From: Marasmius tenuissimus
Taxonomy: Eukaryota > Basidiomycota > Agaricomycetes > Agaricales > Marasmiaceae
NCBI GenBank assembly: GCA_029532415.1
Contig: JAQOTA010000054.1
Coordinates: 3,720,001 to 3,784,000, forward strand
Reading direction: 5' to 3'
DNA length: 64,000 nucleotides
In this document: positions 45,737-58,600 of the stretch, piece after piece
How the letters are laid out: every line of letters begins with the position of its first letter
How positions within the stretch are numbered: the first letter of the stretch is position 1
The notes under the pieces: generated by a model
Databases searched by the model: none
The model's input: the letters and a program-made list of their open reading frames with translations, nothing else
Told to the model about the DNA's origin: nothing
Position numbers and translations under genes: made by a program

Positions 45737-47900
45737 TTAAGGCGACATGGCAGGTCCTCCCTCAATGCCCATCTTCTTCCTGACCAATTCAAAGGTCTTC
45801 AACATCTTCCTCCTCGCTCCCAGGGCCGCAACACCCTTCGCTTCTAGCTGAGCTTCATCCATGACCACCATATCCTGCCACTTCATGCCCTCAAAGTTCG
45901 GGGTATACTTGTGCAACCGCAAGCTCCTCAACCAACCAGGAATGTCGTGCAAGAGAGCAGGGTCCACATCATCTTCTGCCTTGGGCGTCGCACCCGAGTT
46001 GATCTTGTTTCCTCCTCCTCCTCCTCCTCCAGCCGAGCGTACACTCGGAGCTCTTCGACCAGCCATATTTCCCATATTCCCCTGCATACCTAACCATCCT
46101 GGCGCACCAGCACCTCCAAATCCACCCGCAGCTGCCATCTGCGCTGCAAGTATCTGAGCTTCCGGGGAGATACCCATCGCACTGAGCATGTTCAAGTTGA
46201 AAGGCATCCCTCCAATATTGGGCATCCCTCCCATTCCGCCAAGACCAGGGCTTCCCATTCCGTTCATCCCATTCATCCCTCCCATTCCACCCATACCGGG
46301 CATACCACCCATCCCACCCATACCATTGAACGCGCTCGGGTTCAAACCCAAGTTACCCATCTGCATGTTAAGCAGATTCGCCGCAGCGGCAGCGTCGTCA
46401 TTCGGGTTGTTGAACCTGTTGGAGGACGTATTCGAGAGCCCCGGGCTTCTCGCTCCGCCCATGCCACCACCTCCACCGATGTGGTTATTGTTGTTCCATC
46501 CGCCCGCGTTCCGCTTGTTGTTTTGTTGTCCCGGTCCCTGAGGCGAAAGCGGGCTGCCAGCATCGTCGTGGTCCATGTTTCCGGTCGCGCTGCTCGCACT
46601 CGATTTGGGTACACGTCTGTGAATCGTGGGGTCACCCATTCGGGGTACACCAGGCGCAGCGTTCTTGCTCTGCCAATCGTTGAGCTTGTTGGCAGCCGAG
46701 TCGAGGCCAGGTTTGAGTCGGGAGTTGTCCTTCTGGAACATGGGGATCAGAGGAGTGTTGACCATACTCGCCCAGCTGTCGCTGCCAGCAGGAACGGTAG
46801 CATCGCCGCCAGCTTGAGCACCAGGTCGGGGAGAACCGAGGGTACCACTGAAGTCCGAGGACTTTGGACGAGAAGAGGGCATTGTGATCTCCTGAGTCCC
46901 ACCGTTGGTAGCAGAGTTGGAAGAGGTCGAGTTGGATTCGGCGACTTGTCCAAGGGCACTACCCCATCCTGTGGTCCTGACGTCCCCGGTACCGGGAAGA
47001 ATGGGTGCGCTGATTCGGTGAGCAGCATTGCTTGCCTTGAACTTGGCGCGTTGGTGAGCGAGAGTAGCCGCTGGGTCGGAGGAGCCCGCGTTAGTAGCGG
47101 AGTCGGGAGACAGGAAGTTGGAAGGCGGGCTTTCGATGATAAGGGATTGGCGACTGCCTGCACCGGCTCCCAGACCACCGCTGAAGCTGCGGGTCGTCGG
47201 AGAAGCGGGCAAGTTGGACTTGAGACCGGGTGATTTGAGGGTAGCGAGTTTGGCTTCCATCTGACTCTGCATCGAACCTAGGGGATGATGAGATATTGCA
47301 ACCGAACACGATGTGAGTGAGCTCACCCATAGCGGGACTGAGGAGAGCAGTCATCGGATCGGAACGTGCCATCTGTTGCAGGACGGTGATGAAGAAACGA
47401 ATTTGAACTTGAGTAGAATGTTGAAGAAGACTGTAGAGAGCGGCTGTGCGCTCGGCTTCTGAAAGAACTTTGAACCCTGTTAAGAGTATTAGAACAACCT
47501 CCTGAGGCGTATGAGACGGACTGCTCACATTGCTCGATGGCAGAAAGTTCTTCTTTGAAATTAACATCTAAAGAGGCAGCAGCCATTTCCTCTAGGGTAG
47601 CTTCATAATTCTGAAGGTTTTCGAACCATTGGTCAAGGGCTTCGGCTAGAAATGAACAGTTAGCTGGAAGATTCAGACAGATGACACTGTAGACGCACCC
47701 TCTGGGGTTTGCTGATATCCACTGGATCCTCCCAAAAGCTCGCTTGTAGGGCGTGCACCTGAGCCACCTCCTGGTCGTGGGGATGCTGGGGCAAGCCTAG
47801 CTGAAGGACCCATAGACTGGCGAGAAGCTTGGTTCTTTGGACCGTTCTCGTTGGGTCCAGGAGACGGACTGGGGCTGGTTGAAGGTGGACGAAGAGACAT
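45737..47900 (-). CDS. VTS1: Vts1/Smaug SAM-domain RNA-binding protein
   Basis: Post-transcriptional regulator that binds Smaug-recognition hairpins and directs mRNA deadenylation. Start 47900 ([20 protein letters not shown]), a Pro/Ser-rich tail, then conserved N-terminal blocks over short exons: [20 protein letters not shown], then [20 protein letters not shown] and [21 protein letters not shown] large exon (from about 47270) carries a disordered middle with NNNN and GGMGG runs. The C-terminal SAM domain is clear: [52 protein letters not shown]. Stop at 45737-45739 after GGPAMSP. About 640 residues. Orthology is strong because both the N-terminal blocks and the RNA-binding SAM sequence match. 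Confidence 0.93.
46195..46335 (-). repeat. Gly-Met repeat within Vts1
   Basis: Coding low-complexity run of GGM/GMN units (for example [20 protein letters not shown]) produced by a CCCATNCC-type repeat on the plus strand. Likely to vary in length between strains. Confidence 0.8.
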
Positions 47901-48798
47901 TGTGTCGTTACTTGACGAATGTAGAAATATGTAGGTCGATGAAAGAGTAGGAAAGTTGTCGAAAACCGTGTTCTTTTTCGTTGTAGAAAATGGTCCTGAC
48001 GTCGAGCCAAGTTGCTAGAAAACCAACAACAAAAACGACGGGTTGGTGCTAGACGAGACCAGCGGAGCCTGCCGGTCTAGTACAACTGAAGAAAGTAAAG
48101 CACTTCGTTGTACTGGACGTCGACAAATTGACTTGCAGTGTAGTCGAGATGAGAGCGACAATTGAAGGGATGTTCACCGCTGGCGGTTGTTATGGGATGA
48201 GAAAAAGGGTGACTTGATCTGCCACGAGGTCACGAATGGTCACAAAGCCTCACAAAGCCCTGTCTCGGCCTCTTGTTGACAGCGGCCATGCACCGCAGCA
48301 ATTCTCGCATCTTTCATCTATCGTCTCAGGTACTTTGTTCGGGTTCATTGGCTGTGAAAACGTTAAGTAGGAGACACTCATTCGACCGAATTCGGGAACT
48401 GCCAATGATTGATAGTCACAGCACCCGCGGCATCCTCGTTTCAGGCCCTGATTATTGATACTCTTATACAATCTAAGAACGAGTGAACCACAGAGGAGTA
48501 TGTACCCGCCGCCAGACTCCAGCTATTGACAACAATAACCCTTCCGCATCCTAAAATTGGTCGCGGTACCCTCCTTAAACCTCTAAATATGCCGGGGGTA
48601 AGGATGAGTTCATGCCTCCCATCGCTGCGGGAGCCACCCACAATAGATTTGGGAGTCCCAGCAATCATTCTTGATTCCCTAGAGGTCTCCATTAGCATGA
48701 GGATGGTGGGTGAGCACAAAGAACGACCAACAGTGCGGCAGACCGAATGCCTTTTCGATCCTGAATAATATGATCTATCCACATGCTATAATTAGTCG
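47901..48798. other. Intergenic, Vts1 promoter and aminotransferase 3' end
   Basis: About 900 bp with no supportable gene and no repeat noticed. Confidence 0.45.
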
Positions 48799-50469
48799 TC
48801 AGTTCGTAACCAAGGGCATGCGAAAACTTGCCTTCATGACCCTCTTGGGAAAACTAAAAATCATACGGAACCTCGTATGAGTCGTATCGTTGCAAGCAGC
48901 CTGTAACACGGAGTTTTGATTAAATCCGTAAACGCCGTGAGCCATCTTGTTCCTACTTACCATCAATACGCCCTCTTTCAACAGTCTCTTGGTCGCATTC
49001 GCAACTTGGTCTTTGATTAGCAAGGACTGGTCTTCAGACTTTTTTATCGCGGAAGCGAGATCCACCAGCGTGAAGACTCCGGCTTCCGTGGTCAAGAACC
49101 TGAGTAATCATTAACCCCTAGTCCCATGGCACCACGAAGGCAAACACTTACGGAAACTTATGAAAGTTACACCAATCAACCAGAAATTCAAACGCCTCCG
49201 CCAACTTGACCCTATTCTCTTCCAGAAAACTATCGCAAAACGCCTCATCGTTGAGAACAGCAGTGAAAATGGCATCCGCCGCTGCAGATACCGGAGTGGC
49301 TAACAACGCATCGCGGACACATTTCGTCACAGACTCATTGTGCTGAGAAACCAGCCCACCGAGTTTCAGACCAGATGCACCAAAGTCCTTGGTAGGCGTC
49401 GCGAGGACGTGAATTCGGGCGGGGTTGCATTTGAGGTCGACAGGATTGATACTAAGAATTGACGTGAATGGAGTGGGATTAGGGGAGAGCCGACTGGAGA
49501 ATATTTGATTTGCGAAGAGCTCGTCGCATACCAGGTGGAGGTCAAACTTTAGGAGGTGACGTTACGAGGGAAGACGAGACAAAGGTATTATGCCGACTTA
49601 CCTCTTCTGCTATCCCGGCGAATCCGATGATTGTTTCTACGGGATACGCTCGTCCAAGGGGATTATGCGGATTGCACAGAATGATTGCGGAGCACCTCCT
49701 AATTCCTTCTTGTTCTTCGATAGCCTTTCGTACAAACGGGAGTACCGCCGGTGAAAGCGGGTCAACATCAGGGGGTATGTGTGCAAGCACCGGGACAGCC
49801 TGTGCGGGATAGAAGATGTCGCGATTATACGTTGCTGAGGCTCCTATTAGGAAGGGGATGTTCTTTGCACTGATGATTAAACGTACAGTAAAATGGCTGA
49901 AAAAGCACGACTGAGCATTACTGAATAGTTGAAATGAACTAGTCCTCACCGTAGTCATCACGATGCCATCACCTGGGTCAGTCAAAACCCATAGCAAATG
50001 CGCCAGAAGTCCTCCCACTCCAGGCCCGATAACAGTTGCTTCTGGAGTTATCGGTTCCCTAGGCTTCAACGTCCTGTTCAGGAATCGAGGTAACGCGTCG
50101 ATAAGCGTAGGGTGGAAGCTGTTGACCAGCCCAATCCCTGTTTACGGTTCAATGAGCCAATTCACGTCGCGGAAAAAATGTCCGGCCGACTGACGATACT
50201 TCAGATGCTCGTCCGACAAATCAAAGTGCTCGTGGACGTACTGAAGAGAGGTTTAGCTCCAAGCTACCTCACAAACCGAAAGAAGAGTACAACACCTTCA
50301 GGAGAACATCGTTCAACAACAGGTTCTCTGCACTGTTCACTCTAATCAACCCGTCCGGATTGTGTTCCTTATCAAAGTGCTGCTTGCCCCATGAAGTGTT
50401 TGGAGCCCATAGGGATGCAAACCGTTCTTCACCGCGTTTTGAAAGCTTGACTTCCCGGGAATCCGCCAT
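48799..50469 (-). CDS. PLP-dependent aminotransferase, ACC-synthase-like
   Basis: Fold-type I class I/II aminotransferase, in the group that fungi annotate as 1-aminocyclopropane-1-carboxylate synthase-like. Start 50469 (MADSREVKLSKRGEERFASL), then NPDGLIRVNSAENLLL (the conserved N-terminal GxIxxGxAEN-type block), PEATVIGPGVGGLLAHLLWV, the PLP-binding Asn in LCNPHNPLGR, HLVCDELFAN and the Schiff-base Lys in TKDFGASGLKLGGL. Later come VSAAADAIFTAVLNDEAFC and a final domain with VFTLVDLASAIKK. About eight exons. The C-terminus (FRMIFSFPKRVM) lacks the usual GEPGWFR motif: the stretch before FRMIF reads ACNDTTHTR, so the tail may have drifted or the last intron may be misjudged. Substrate unknown. 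Confidence 0.83.
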
Positions 50470-51767
50470 GGTATTGTGCGAGCAACGTTGTTGGACTCGA
50501 TCAGGCTGAGATAGATATGGGAGAAAGAATTCAGGTGAGAGGAATGAGGATTGCGTGCTAGGACTCGGAAATAACCGTACCCCAGGCAAATCAAGAGTTT
50601 GAGCACTCTAAAAGTACCTGAGAACGGCCGAGGATCAGAAATGTCACCGAGGCGCAGGCATGGCAAGTTATCACGACTGGAAAATGAGATTCATGGACAG
50701 CAAAAGAGTGAAGTCATTAACTTACCACAATGTTCCATGAGATATTCGTGGTTATTGAGTCTGACAAGCATCCTCGACGATGAGCGCTGAGTAATGGGAC
50801 TTGAATTGAATCGAGCATTGAAAGAGACATCGTGGCACACGTGCGAATCGCCGAATCGCAAGCGTGGCTGAAGTTTTCGCAAACTTGGAATAGACCAGCC
50901 TCACTATTGCTGAGAAGCTGTAGGGAGATATCTTGAAAGCCCAATTTTAACCTTTAGTGATGAAAATCATAGCAGTTTGACGGTGGGTGAGCCATAATGC
51001 ATAGTGGACGAACGCTCCAACCGATACACCTACTACTTTGTATTTTTCTCCATCTTGGAACCTTCGTCCACATTCCCAAAGTTAGCTAGATCTTGCCGAA
51101 GGGGTAAAGCTGGATGTGATGGAGGTTGTGCTGACCGTTGAGTACAGGTTGGGAGGGTTCGAAGCTGCGAAAATTCAACACGGAGTTTGCCGGTTGAGGC
51201 TGTACGAGGACGTGAGAAATTATACGGCTTCAAACTCAACGCCCAACTTCGTCTTGTCCTCTCGATATCGACTCTAACTTCAGTGAGGCTTCACCCGGGA
51301 TGGTGATAAATCATGCGAATCACACACTATCATGATCACGAGTGGCTCTGGAGTGACATGTGGACTCCGTCTACTTTTCTGTAGGCCACAAACAGGCCAG
51401 ATGAGGGCAGATGCCGCTTGGACCGTTGGCCCATCATACCAGCGCCGAGTCGGAAACCATCAATGGGCATAGAGTGTACTATATCCGACTGGTTCTGTTT
51501 CCTTTTAACAGGTCAAAGCTATCGGCGCGACTACCCAATTTTGATTTGTTGCTCATTGTTGCCCAAAAATGGTATGCAATGCTTTGCTTTTCCATTGTGG
51601 ACGACAGCCACTGTTGGTCCATTGATCTATTAGTCGTTCACATGTCCTCTGGTGGCATAGGTGGAGGCCACGATATTGCACGCGTATAAAGCAAGGTCCG
51701 GTCTGGTCACCATCCCGGAACCTCTCAACACCCCCTCCCCCAGAACTTCGAGCTACCCATTCCTACC
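50470..51767. other. Divergent intergenic region, aminotransferase / MIF4G-like gene
   Basis: About 1.3 kb. No gene supported on either strand. TATAAA at 51685-51690 lies 83 bp before the ATG at 51768 and is the probable core promoter of that gene. Confidence 0.45.
51685..51690 (+). promoter_or_regulatory. TATA box of the MIF4G-like gene
   Basis: TATAAA within GCGTATAAAGC, 78-83 bp upstream of the ATG at 51768. Confidence 0.5.
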
Positions 51768-53172
51768 ATGTTCAATGCCACCTATCCTCCCCACCCTATG
51801 GCACAGAGCGTCAAGCCTCTCTTCTTCGAACTATATGATCATGTATACCCGGAAAGGTCATCGAAGCATATCAGTCCACACGAGGCCACCTCAGACTCGT
51901 GCCCCACCTCGATCTCGAGTTCACCTTCGTTAGAATCACTCGTTCCATCCCTCATCTTCTCAGACGATGACACGGAGGGGGAATCCACTTCGGATTTGCC
52001 CGAGTCTGACAAAGGCTCCATCGCTTCAGAGGTCATGCTGAAGGAAGATGAGGAAAACGACTCCAAAGATCTCTCCCCGCTCATTGTGCAGGAGGTCGAC
52101 TCCCCTACATCTAGCGCCCCATCGAGTCCAGACCTGCTTTCTCTCACTCCTCTCATTCTAAACTCGGATGGTCTCCCTTCCCCTCCCAAACTTGAAGAAA
52201 TTCTCTCTCAATGCGGCAGCATGGCGGATCTCGACGATTCGCCATGGTACAAAGTTCTGGTCTCCGGCACATCAGTCGACATCGCCATCGACAGCAACCC
52301 AGACCACACTCCATATCTCGACCAACTACGGTACACCCACGCTTTGGAGCTCGTCAAGTCCCTTTCCACTTGGAACGAGGGAGACTTGGCGGCCCTCGCT
52401 CGCGATTTGATCTGGTGTGTGGTTGAACCCAAGCTTTCGGATTACTTGTCACTTCGAGATGTAAAACGCGTTACACTGTTTGCTGTCGCGGTCAAATCCG
52501 CGTTCCTCGAGCTCCAGGGTAATGAGATGTATGCTGCATTTGTTGATACGTTGGTGGACGTTGCTGTTGGGCTTTTTATGAACGCTTGGAACATAGACGT
52601 AAGTACCTAAACGATTCACTGTGATGCAAGGTGGCTAAATTCGTCAACTTTCCCCTTCCTTATAGGCGAATACAGTCCTATTCTCACAATACCTTCCAAT
52701 TCACGTCCAGACTACCATCCGTCTCACAGCATTTATCGGAGACCTCTATGTTTGCGGTCTGATGAGACATGTTTGCTTCCGCACCTGTTTCTTCGAAATT
52801 ATCAATCGTCTGGGTAACACGTACGAATTCGTTATGGCCTTTCGCGTCCTCCTAGAGGCGATCGGAAAAAGGGACTCCCCATTCTGGGAGATGGAGTTCG
52901 CTGACCAACTCTTTTATGCTGGAGGGACGCTGGGAAGATGTGGAACTTCTTGCGACTGTCTTGTGGAAAGTGGCATCACGGGGCGGCCTGGGTTTCGGGA
53001 GGGTGTGGCAAAGTATAAAATGAGATACGCGAGGATGTTCTACGAGAGGATTTTGAAGGGACGTTCTGCCAATGGGGGGATGCCGAGTTGGACTCGGGAC
53101 GCTGGGGTTTCTCCAGAGGTTGTCAATTCGGAGGTTGAGATTATGTTCTTGCAGATGGGGTTTGCGAAATGA
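51768..53172 (+). CDS. Orphan protein with MIF4G-like C-terminal segment
   Basis: Two exons: 51768 to about 52598 and about 52667-53172, the junction restoring NAWNID-ANTVLF. The start is the ATG at 51768 (MFNATYPPHPMAQSVKPL). The first 140 residues are Ser/Pro/acidic and disordered (SSPSLESLVPSL, DDDTEGESTSD). The rest is helical. The segment TIRLTAFIGDLYVCGLM then FVMAFRVLLEAIGKR resembles the FIGELF...LL.TIGK pattern of MIF4G domains found in eIF4G and related translation or decay factors. The eIF4E-binding and HEAT-2/3 regions of true eIF4G are not seen, so this is a stand-alone MIF4G-like protein at best. Could also be an unrelated helical protein. No neighbour suggests a function. Confidence 0.6.
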
Positions 53173-55639
53173 AGGGTGGCGCACAAGGATTTATCAAAAG
53201 GTTGGGTGATTTCCGATGCCTGGACTAGGCCTTCGTCATATGATGATTTGCTTTACTGTGATTGCCAGAAAGTCTACGATATTATTTACCTGAAGATAGC
53301 CTCCCGCTCGGGCGAGTAACCTTCTCCTGTCAATATCAAGAAACTGAGTCTACTTATCTCTGAGCCCATCGTCCTCATAGGAGGAAGGTATGATTAAACA
53401 ATTATGCCACCTAAGTTTTTCTTATTGCCGCGGTCAACCATTAGGCGTTATGTTTTCCGCTTCGGGACGCAGGACTTAAAGTAAGATAAGGAATCTATGT
53501 CCAGTGAAGCAGTGTACACAGAGTTCATATCATGACGGGCTGGCAATTCACGAGAGCCCGAGCAAGGGTAAGGACATTTTCACAGCTTCCACGCACGGAC
53601 AGGAGCGCTCGCTAACCGCAAAGATAAGAATATCTGGAGCGCCCATAGCACATTCGACCTCCCTGCTACCTTCCACTTGGTTGGAACTCACCGCAAAAAC
53701 GTCTCGCCATCATCTCCTACCTCTTTTGTGTATATGTGGCGTTATAAAAAGGACGAAGGGCTAAGAAAAACCAACCGGAGTTGCTTATCTCTACGACCCC
53801 GCCTTCTTATCTCTCGGGAGTCGCCGTGGCCCGTCGGTCAATTAAAATGCTTATCTCTAACAAGAAAGGTTCAAGGAACCGAATCCGCCGCCTCGTCCGC
53901 GTGCTCGGGGAATGTCAAATTCAAAAGAAATTGACCGAGGCTCGAGACACCGATGGGAGGTGTGTACATGTTGGTCCCGCTTCGGAGGTCAAAGCTGGGA
54001 AGTTCGGAGGGTGGACGGTATCGGAGGGAGGGGCTAACCGGCTATGATAAAGAGCAGAGTATGCCGAAATTAAGACTCTGGGATGAACCTGATTCGAAAT
54101 GAAGGAGACGCAGGGGATAGGTAGTGCGTTAAGTATAGCTCGTCGAAGGTATTTACAACCATGCCAAATGTGAGAGTACACGGATATAGGGGCTTTATTC
54201 CCGGTTTTCGATTGTTTTCCTCCCACAGTCGTCCAATTCAGACTCGGAGCATCTGTATGCTACTCAATTTAGGATGGCCGTCCCCACAAAGCTTTGGGGA
54301 TGAACTAGCCAGTAGGGTATTCCTTGGGGACCAGGAGTGCTAAGTAGGGACATTAGCCCTGCCAAGGGCCGCAGCTAATCCCGCTGTAATCTCGCGTCTT
54401 GCAACGTACTATCTCGTTAGGTGTATCAATTGAGAGGTTTTTGCTACCTGGAACATTTCTCGTACATTTCAAGTCCCGACCGGGATACGTTGTGAGGTAC
54501 GCGTTGAGGCGAAGTTCCGGTTTCCCTAGGCCTGCGGCCAAACTCGGTACTGCTGTATTGGCCCATAGCTACATTCTTTGTGAACCCGAGGAGGTGAACA
54601 TATCTGAGTGCTAGAGGTAACGACTATCTCCTAGTAATGAGCAACCACACCGTAGAATGTCCTCCACTCCCCCTTCCCATGGCGATTCAGGCTGTCTCTC
54701 CCCGGATATAAGTTTATGGAAAAAAATAGTGGGGTATATGGGGTACGGAGAAATGTGATGTCCGGGTGTACTCGTTGTCGGAACACGGGGTCATCGTTGG
54801 GTCATCCTATAATGAGCTCATTCTGAGCACAAACCTCATGCAAGATGACTCGAAAAGCTCGCAAACGTTCAATACTACCGTTGTATAGGCCCCACGAAGA
54901 AGGTTCCCAAAACGACACGTTCATCGGGTACTAAACACGCGTCTTCCCCTCAACGTTGCTCCCTGAATCCCTCCGCGACCCGTGGAAAAAATTTCTCTCG
55001 TTTCTAGATCCCTTGGAGCCCTGAAGTGTTTTTCAAATGAACCGAGGGGTCATGGAATTCTTTTCGTCCTTTTTAGGCCCTTTTCTTGAGAACATGGGAG
55101 AACATGACGCCAGAATCAAAGATCAATTGGCGATAGATCCTTCTCCCATCGATGAACGGCGGTCATAACGCGTGCAAAAGCCCAAATATATAGCGACGCC
55201 GTGAGCTGACAAGCTGAACAATGTGCGAACGTGTAATTTTAGTACCATCGACGCCCTGTACATAGCTCGATGAAACGGCTTGGACGGCTCTAAATGTCCG
55301 CCACTGCCGCAAACTATGCGGATCTTAGCCTGGAAGTCTTCATATATTCCGACCTACCGAGTGCAAACCGAGTGTTTACCGCTTGCTACCGTGGCATTGT
55401 GCCAAAATCTCCGGCGGCGTTGTAATGCCCACTCATCGATTGCTCGGTTGATAGAGAATGGGAAGACTGGTAAGTATAGGCGACGAGGGGACCAATGTCG
55501 CAAAATCCGGAGCTTGGGTATGTAATTCGGTACGCCAAGCCGAGATTTGCGGAGTTGCCCGACAAAATATCAGAAGGTCCGTGCGCGTATATAACACCGC
55601 CCGGATTAGTTGTCCAATCTGAATATCCCTCTCCCAAAC
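53173..55639. other. 2.5-kb intergenic region
   Basis: No gene could be supported. Open stretches are short, on both strands, with no domain. The right end holds the glutamate dehydrogenase promoter (TATATAA 55588-55594). No terminal repeats or coding remains of a transposon were recognised. Confidence 0.45.
55588..55594 (+). promoter_or_regulatory. TATA box of the glutamate dehydrogenase gene
   Basis: TATATAA 46-52 bp upstream of the ATG at 55640. Confidence 0.6.
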
Positions 55640-58600
55640 ATGTCCTCCTCCACTAATCTCTCTGTTCCTGCTCATGTTCGCCCAGGAAATAACAGGACGG
55701 AATCTGCCCAGAACGCCCTCCTTCATCGAGTCGCTAATCAGCCAGGATACACAACCCCAGTCTTCAAAGGCAAGGAGGAGCAACGTGCCAAAGTTCAGGC
55801 AGCCATCGCAGCCAAGGGATTCGTCCCTCAAGAGCTGGTCGCCAACGAGGTCAACTGGTTCTACGCACATCTAGGCATCGATGATACCTATTTCGCCAAC
55901 GAGGAAGTGAACGTGATCTGTGATCACATCATCGCGCTCTTCGGTGCGAAGATCCTCGCCTACACGAAGCACGATCCCAGCAAGCTCGTCATCGACCTCG
56001 AGAAGATCGACGAGGGAAAGGGCGCGACCTTCATTCATACAAGTCCACCGGGTCTAACAACGTTGGAAGGTCCAGGTGCAACGTGTGAACCGAGGTACGT
56101 AGCTGTTGAGAACATCAATCCTTAATCATTGATCACCACGACGTCGACAGAATCGATGAGCTTTTCCTGGATAATTCGACACCAGAAAATGCGTATCGTC
56201 TCGAGACTTTCCGATCTGCAGGCGCAGTATCAGCAACCGCATCCCAGCAGCTTCGTTGCTACTTCGTCACCAAATGTGTCTTCCCAGAAAACCTCAAAGG
56301 GAAGCAGGATCCTCAAGGACAGGGGACAGATATCCGATCTGTTAGCGACAGGATGTTTTTGGAGAAGGCGACCGAGAACACTCTCGAAGTCTATCAACAA
56401 GTACGTACTGCAGAAACAGTTTTTCTCGTGTCGATTTACTGATTGTATGCGTGTTTTCCAGGTGATGTGGTCCGTAGAGAAGCGTTATGGCCCTGTAATC
56501 GAGATGTTCGAAGTTGAAGGAACGCGTGAACGACGACTCGTCATTGGGTACAAGATGGGCGGTACATCGCGATTCTTCAGCGCGTTGTCGAACCTGTACC
56601 ATTTCTACTCGTTGTATTCATCGAGGAAGTATGTCGGTGAGTAAAACTCCCTATCGGTTCACGATTGATAACTGACACCTTCACCAGAGCAATTCTCGAA
56701 CGGCATCACTATTATCTCCCTCTATCTGAACCCGATTCCCACCGGCGGTGCACCGCCGATCGAGCATTCAATTCTTCAGGTTGTGAAGGAAGCTTCATTG
56801 CTGTATTGTTTGCCCGACAACCCCTTCTTCCACCCCGTCCAAGGACCTCGGGAAGGCTCAAAAGGCAGCACTGCCGTAACGGACAACGGCCATGCCGTGC
56901 AAGAGGCAACTTATGCTTGTGAGTAGTCATTTTCTCGCCGTGTCGTTCTATCTCACCAAGTATCGCGGTTGAAACACAGATTGTGGCTGGATCTTTGCAC
57001 AACACTTTTGCAACCGACTTGGCCCGGCATATCTTTCCCTCAAGCAAGTGTTGGATGAGAATGACCCCGCGCATGCAGGCGTCTTGAATGATATCAAGAG
57101 GAGGTTCAGGGAGGAGACTTTCACCCGAGAAAGTATCATGAACGTCATCGACAACTATCCTGAGCTCGTAAGTCCCAATCGTCAACGTCTGTTCGGATTC
57201 TTGAATGCTCACCTAAATTCCAGATCCGTCTCCTCTACGTTAATTTTGCGATGATTCACTATCCTACCGCCGAGAACGCAAACCTCATGCCAACACTCTC
57301 CTATCAACGTCTCCAGACCGTCCAACCGCTCAGTGACGAGGACCTTTATGATCGGATCCGAAAGACCGTTCCAAACAAGCACGATCTCCAGGTGTTGGAA
57401 AGTTTCTTGGTGTTCAACCGGTACGCTTGATGTCCGTCAAACTGATTGAGCTATTGACTTAACTTCGTCTGTTTCCCTAGCCACGTCCTTAAGACCAACT
57501 TCTACCAGCCTACAAAGGTCGCTTTGTCGTTCCGATTGGCACCCGATTTCCTTCCTGAAGTGGAATACCCGATCAAGCCTTTCGGAATGTTCATCGTCAT
57601 CGGTGGGTCGTATTAAAATTTACTATCATTGATTGCGTACTCATGGCTCGGTAGGAAACGAATTCCGAGGCTTCCACATCCGGTTCCGTGACGTTGCCCG
57701 TGGTGGTATTCGTCTCGTCATGTCGAGGAACAGGGAAACCTATTCGATCAACCAGAGGATGTTGTTCGACGAGAATTACAACTTGGCGAGCACACAAAAT
57801 TTGAAGAATAAAGATATTCCTGAGGGTGGTGCCAAGGGCACTATTTTACCTTCGTAAGTTCTTTCCGATCTCACTTCTATATGGCCGATATACTGACGGT
57901 CTCCGATGTAGAATCGGAGCAACACCCCGTCTCTGCTTCGAGAAGTATGTGGATGCAATGATCGACTTGTTGATTCCGGGCCAGACGCCTGGCATCAAGG
58001 AGCAGATTGTCGACCTGTACGACAAGCCTGAGTTGTTGTTCTTCGGACCTGACGAAGGTACCGCTGATATGATGGACTGGGCTGCTCGTAAGTCCTTAAT
58101 CCCCACTAGCCGATGTGACCGTGAAGCTTAGACTCGTTTAATTTGCAGTCCACGCACGCGATCGTGGTGCCGAAACCTGGTGGAAGTCATTCACGACTGG
58201 CAAGAGTGCCAAGTTCCTCGGTGGTGTTCCTCACGATACCTACGGAATGACATCGCTGTCGATTAGACAGTATGTCTTGGGCATCTACAAGCAGCTCGGT
58301 TTGAGGGAGAAGGATGTTACCAAGGTGCAGACTGGCGGTCCTGATGGTGACTTGGGATCGAGTGAGTATCTCCTGCAGAGTTTTGTGAGGACAGCAACTC
58401 ACACGTTCGCATAGACGAAATCCTTCTTTCGTCGGACAAGACCGTTGCCATCATTGATGGTTCCGGTGTCCTTGCTGACCCTCAAGGCCTCAACCGTGAG
58501 GAACTCATTCGTCTTGCCAAGTTGCGAGTGCCCGTCTCCAACTTCAACCTGGGCAAGTTGAGCAAGGATGGTTATCTTGTACGCGTCGAGGATCAGGATC

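Noticed and set aside
46481..47233. Plus-strand frame of 250 codons opposite Vts1
   Set aside because: Shadow of the low-complexity Vts1 exon; composition is an artefact of Gly/Ser/Asn-rich codons.
53173..55639. Hidden gene in the 2.5-kb gap before glutamate dehydrogenase
   Set aside because: Only short frames on both strands with no domain, no consistent splice pattern and no repeat ends.
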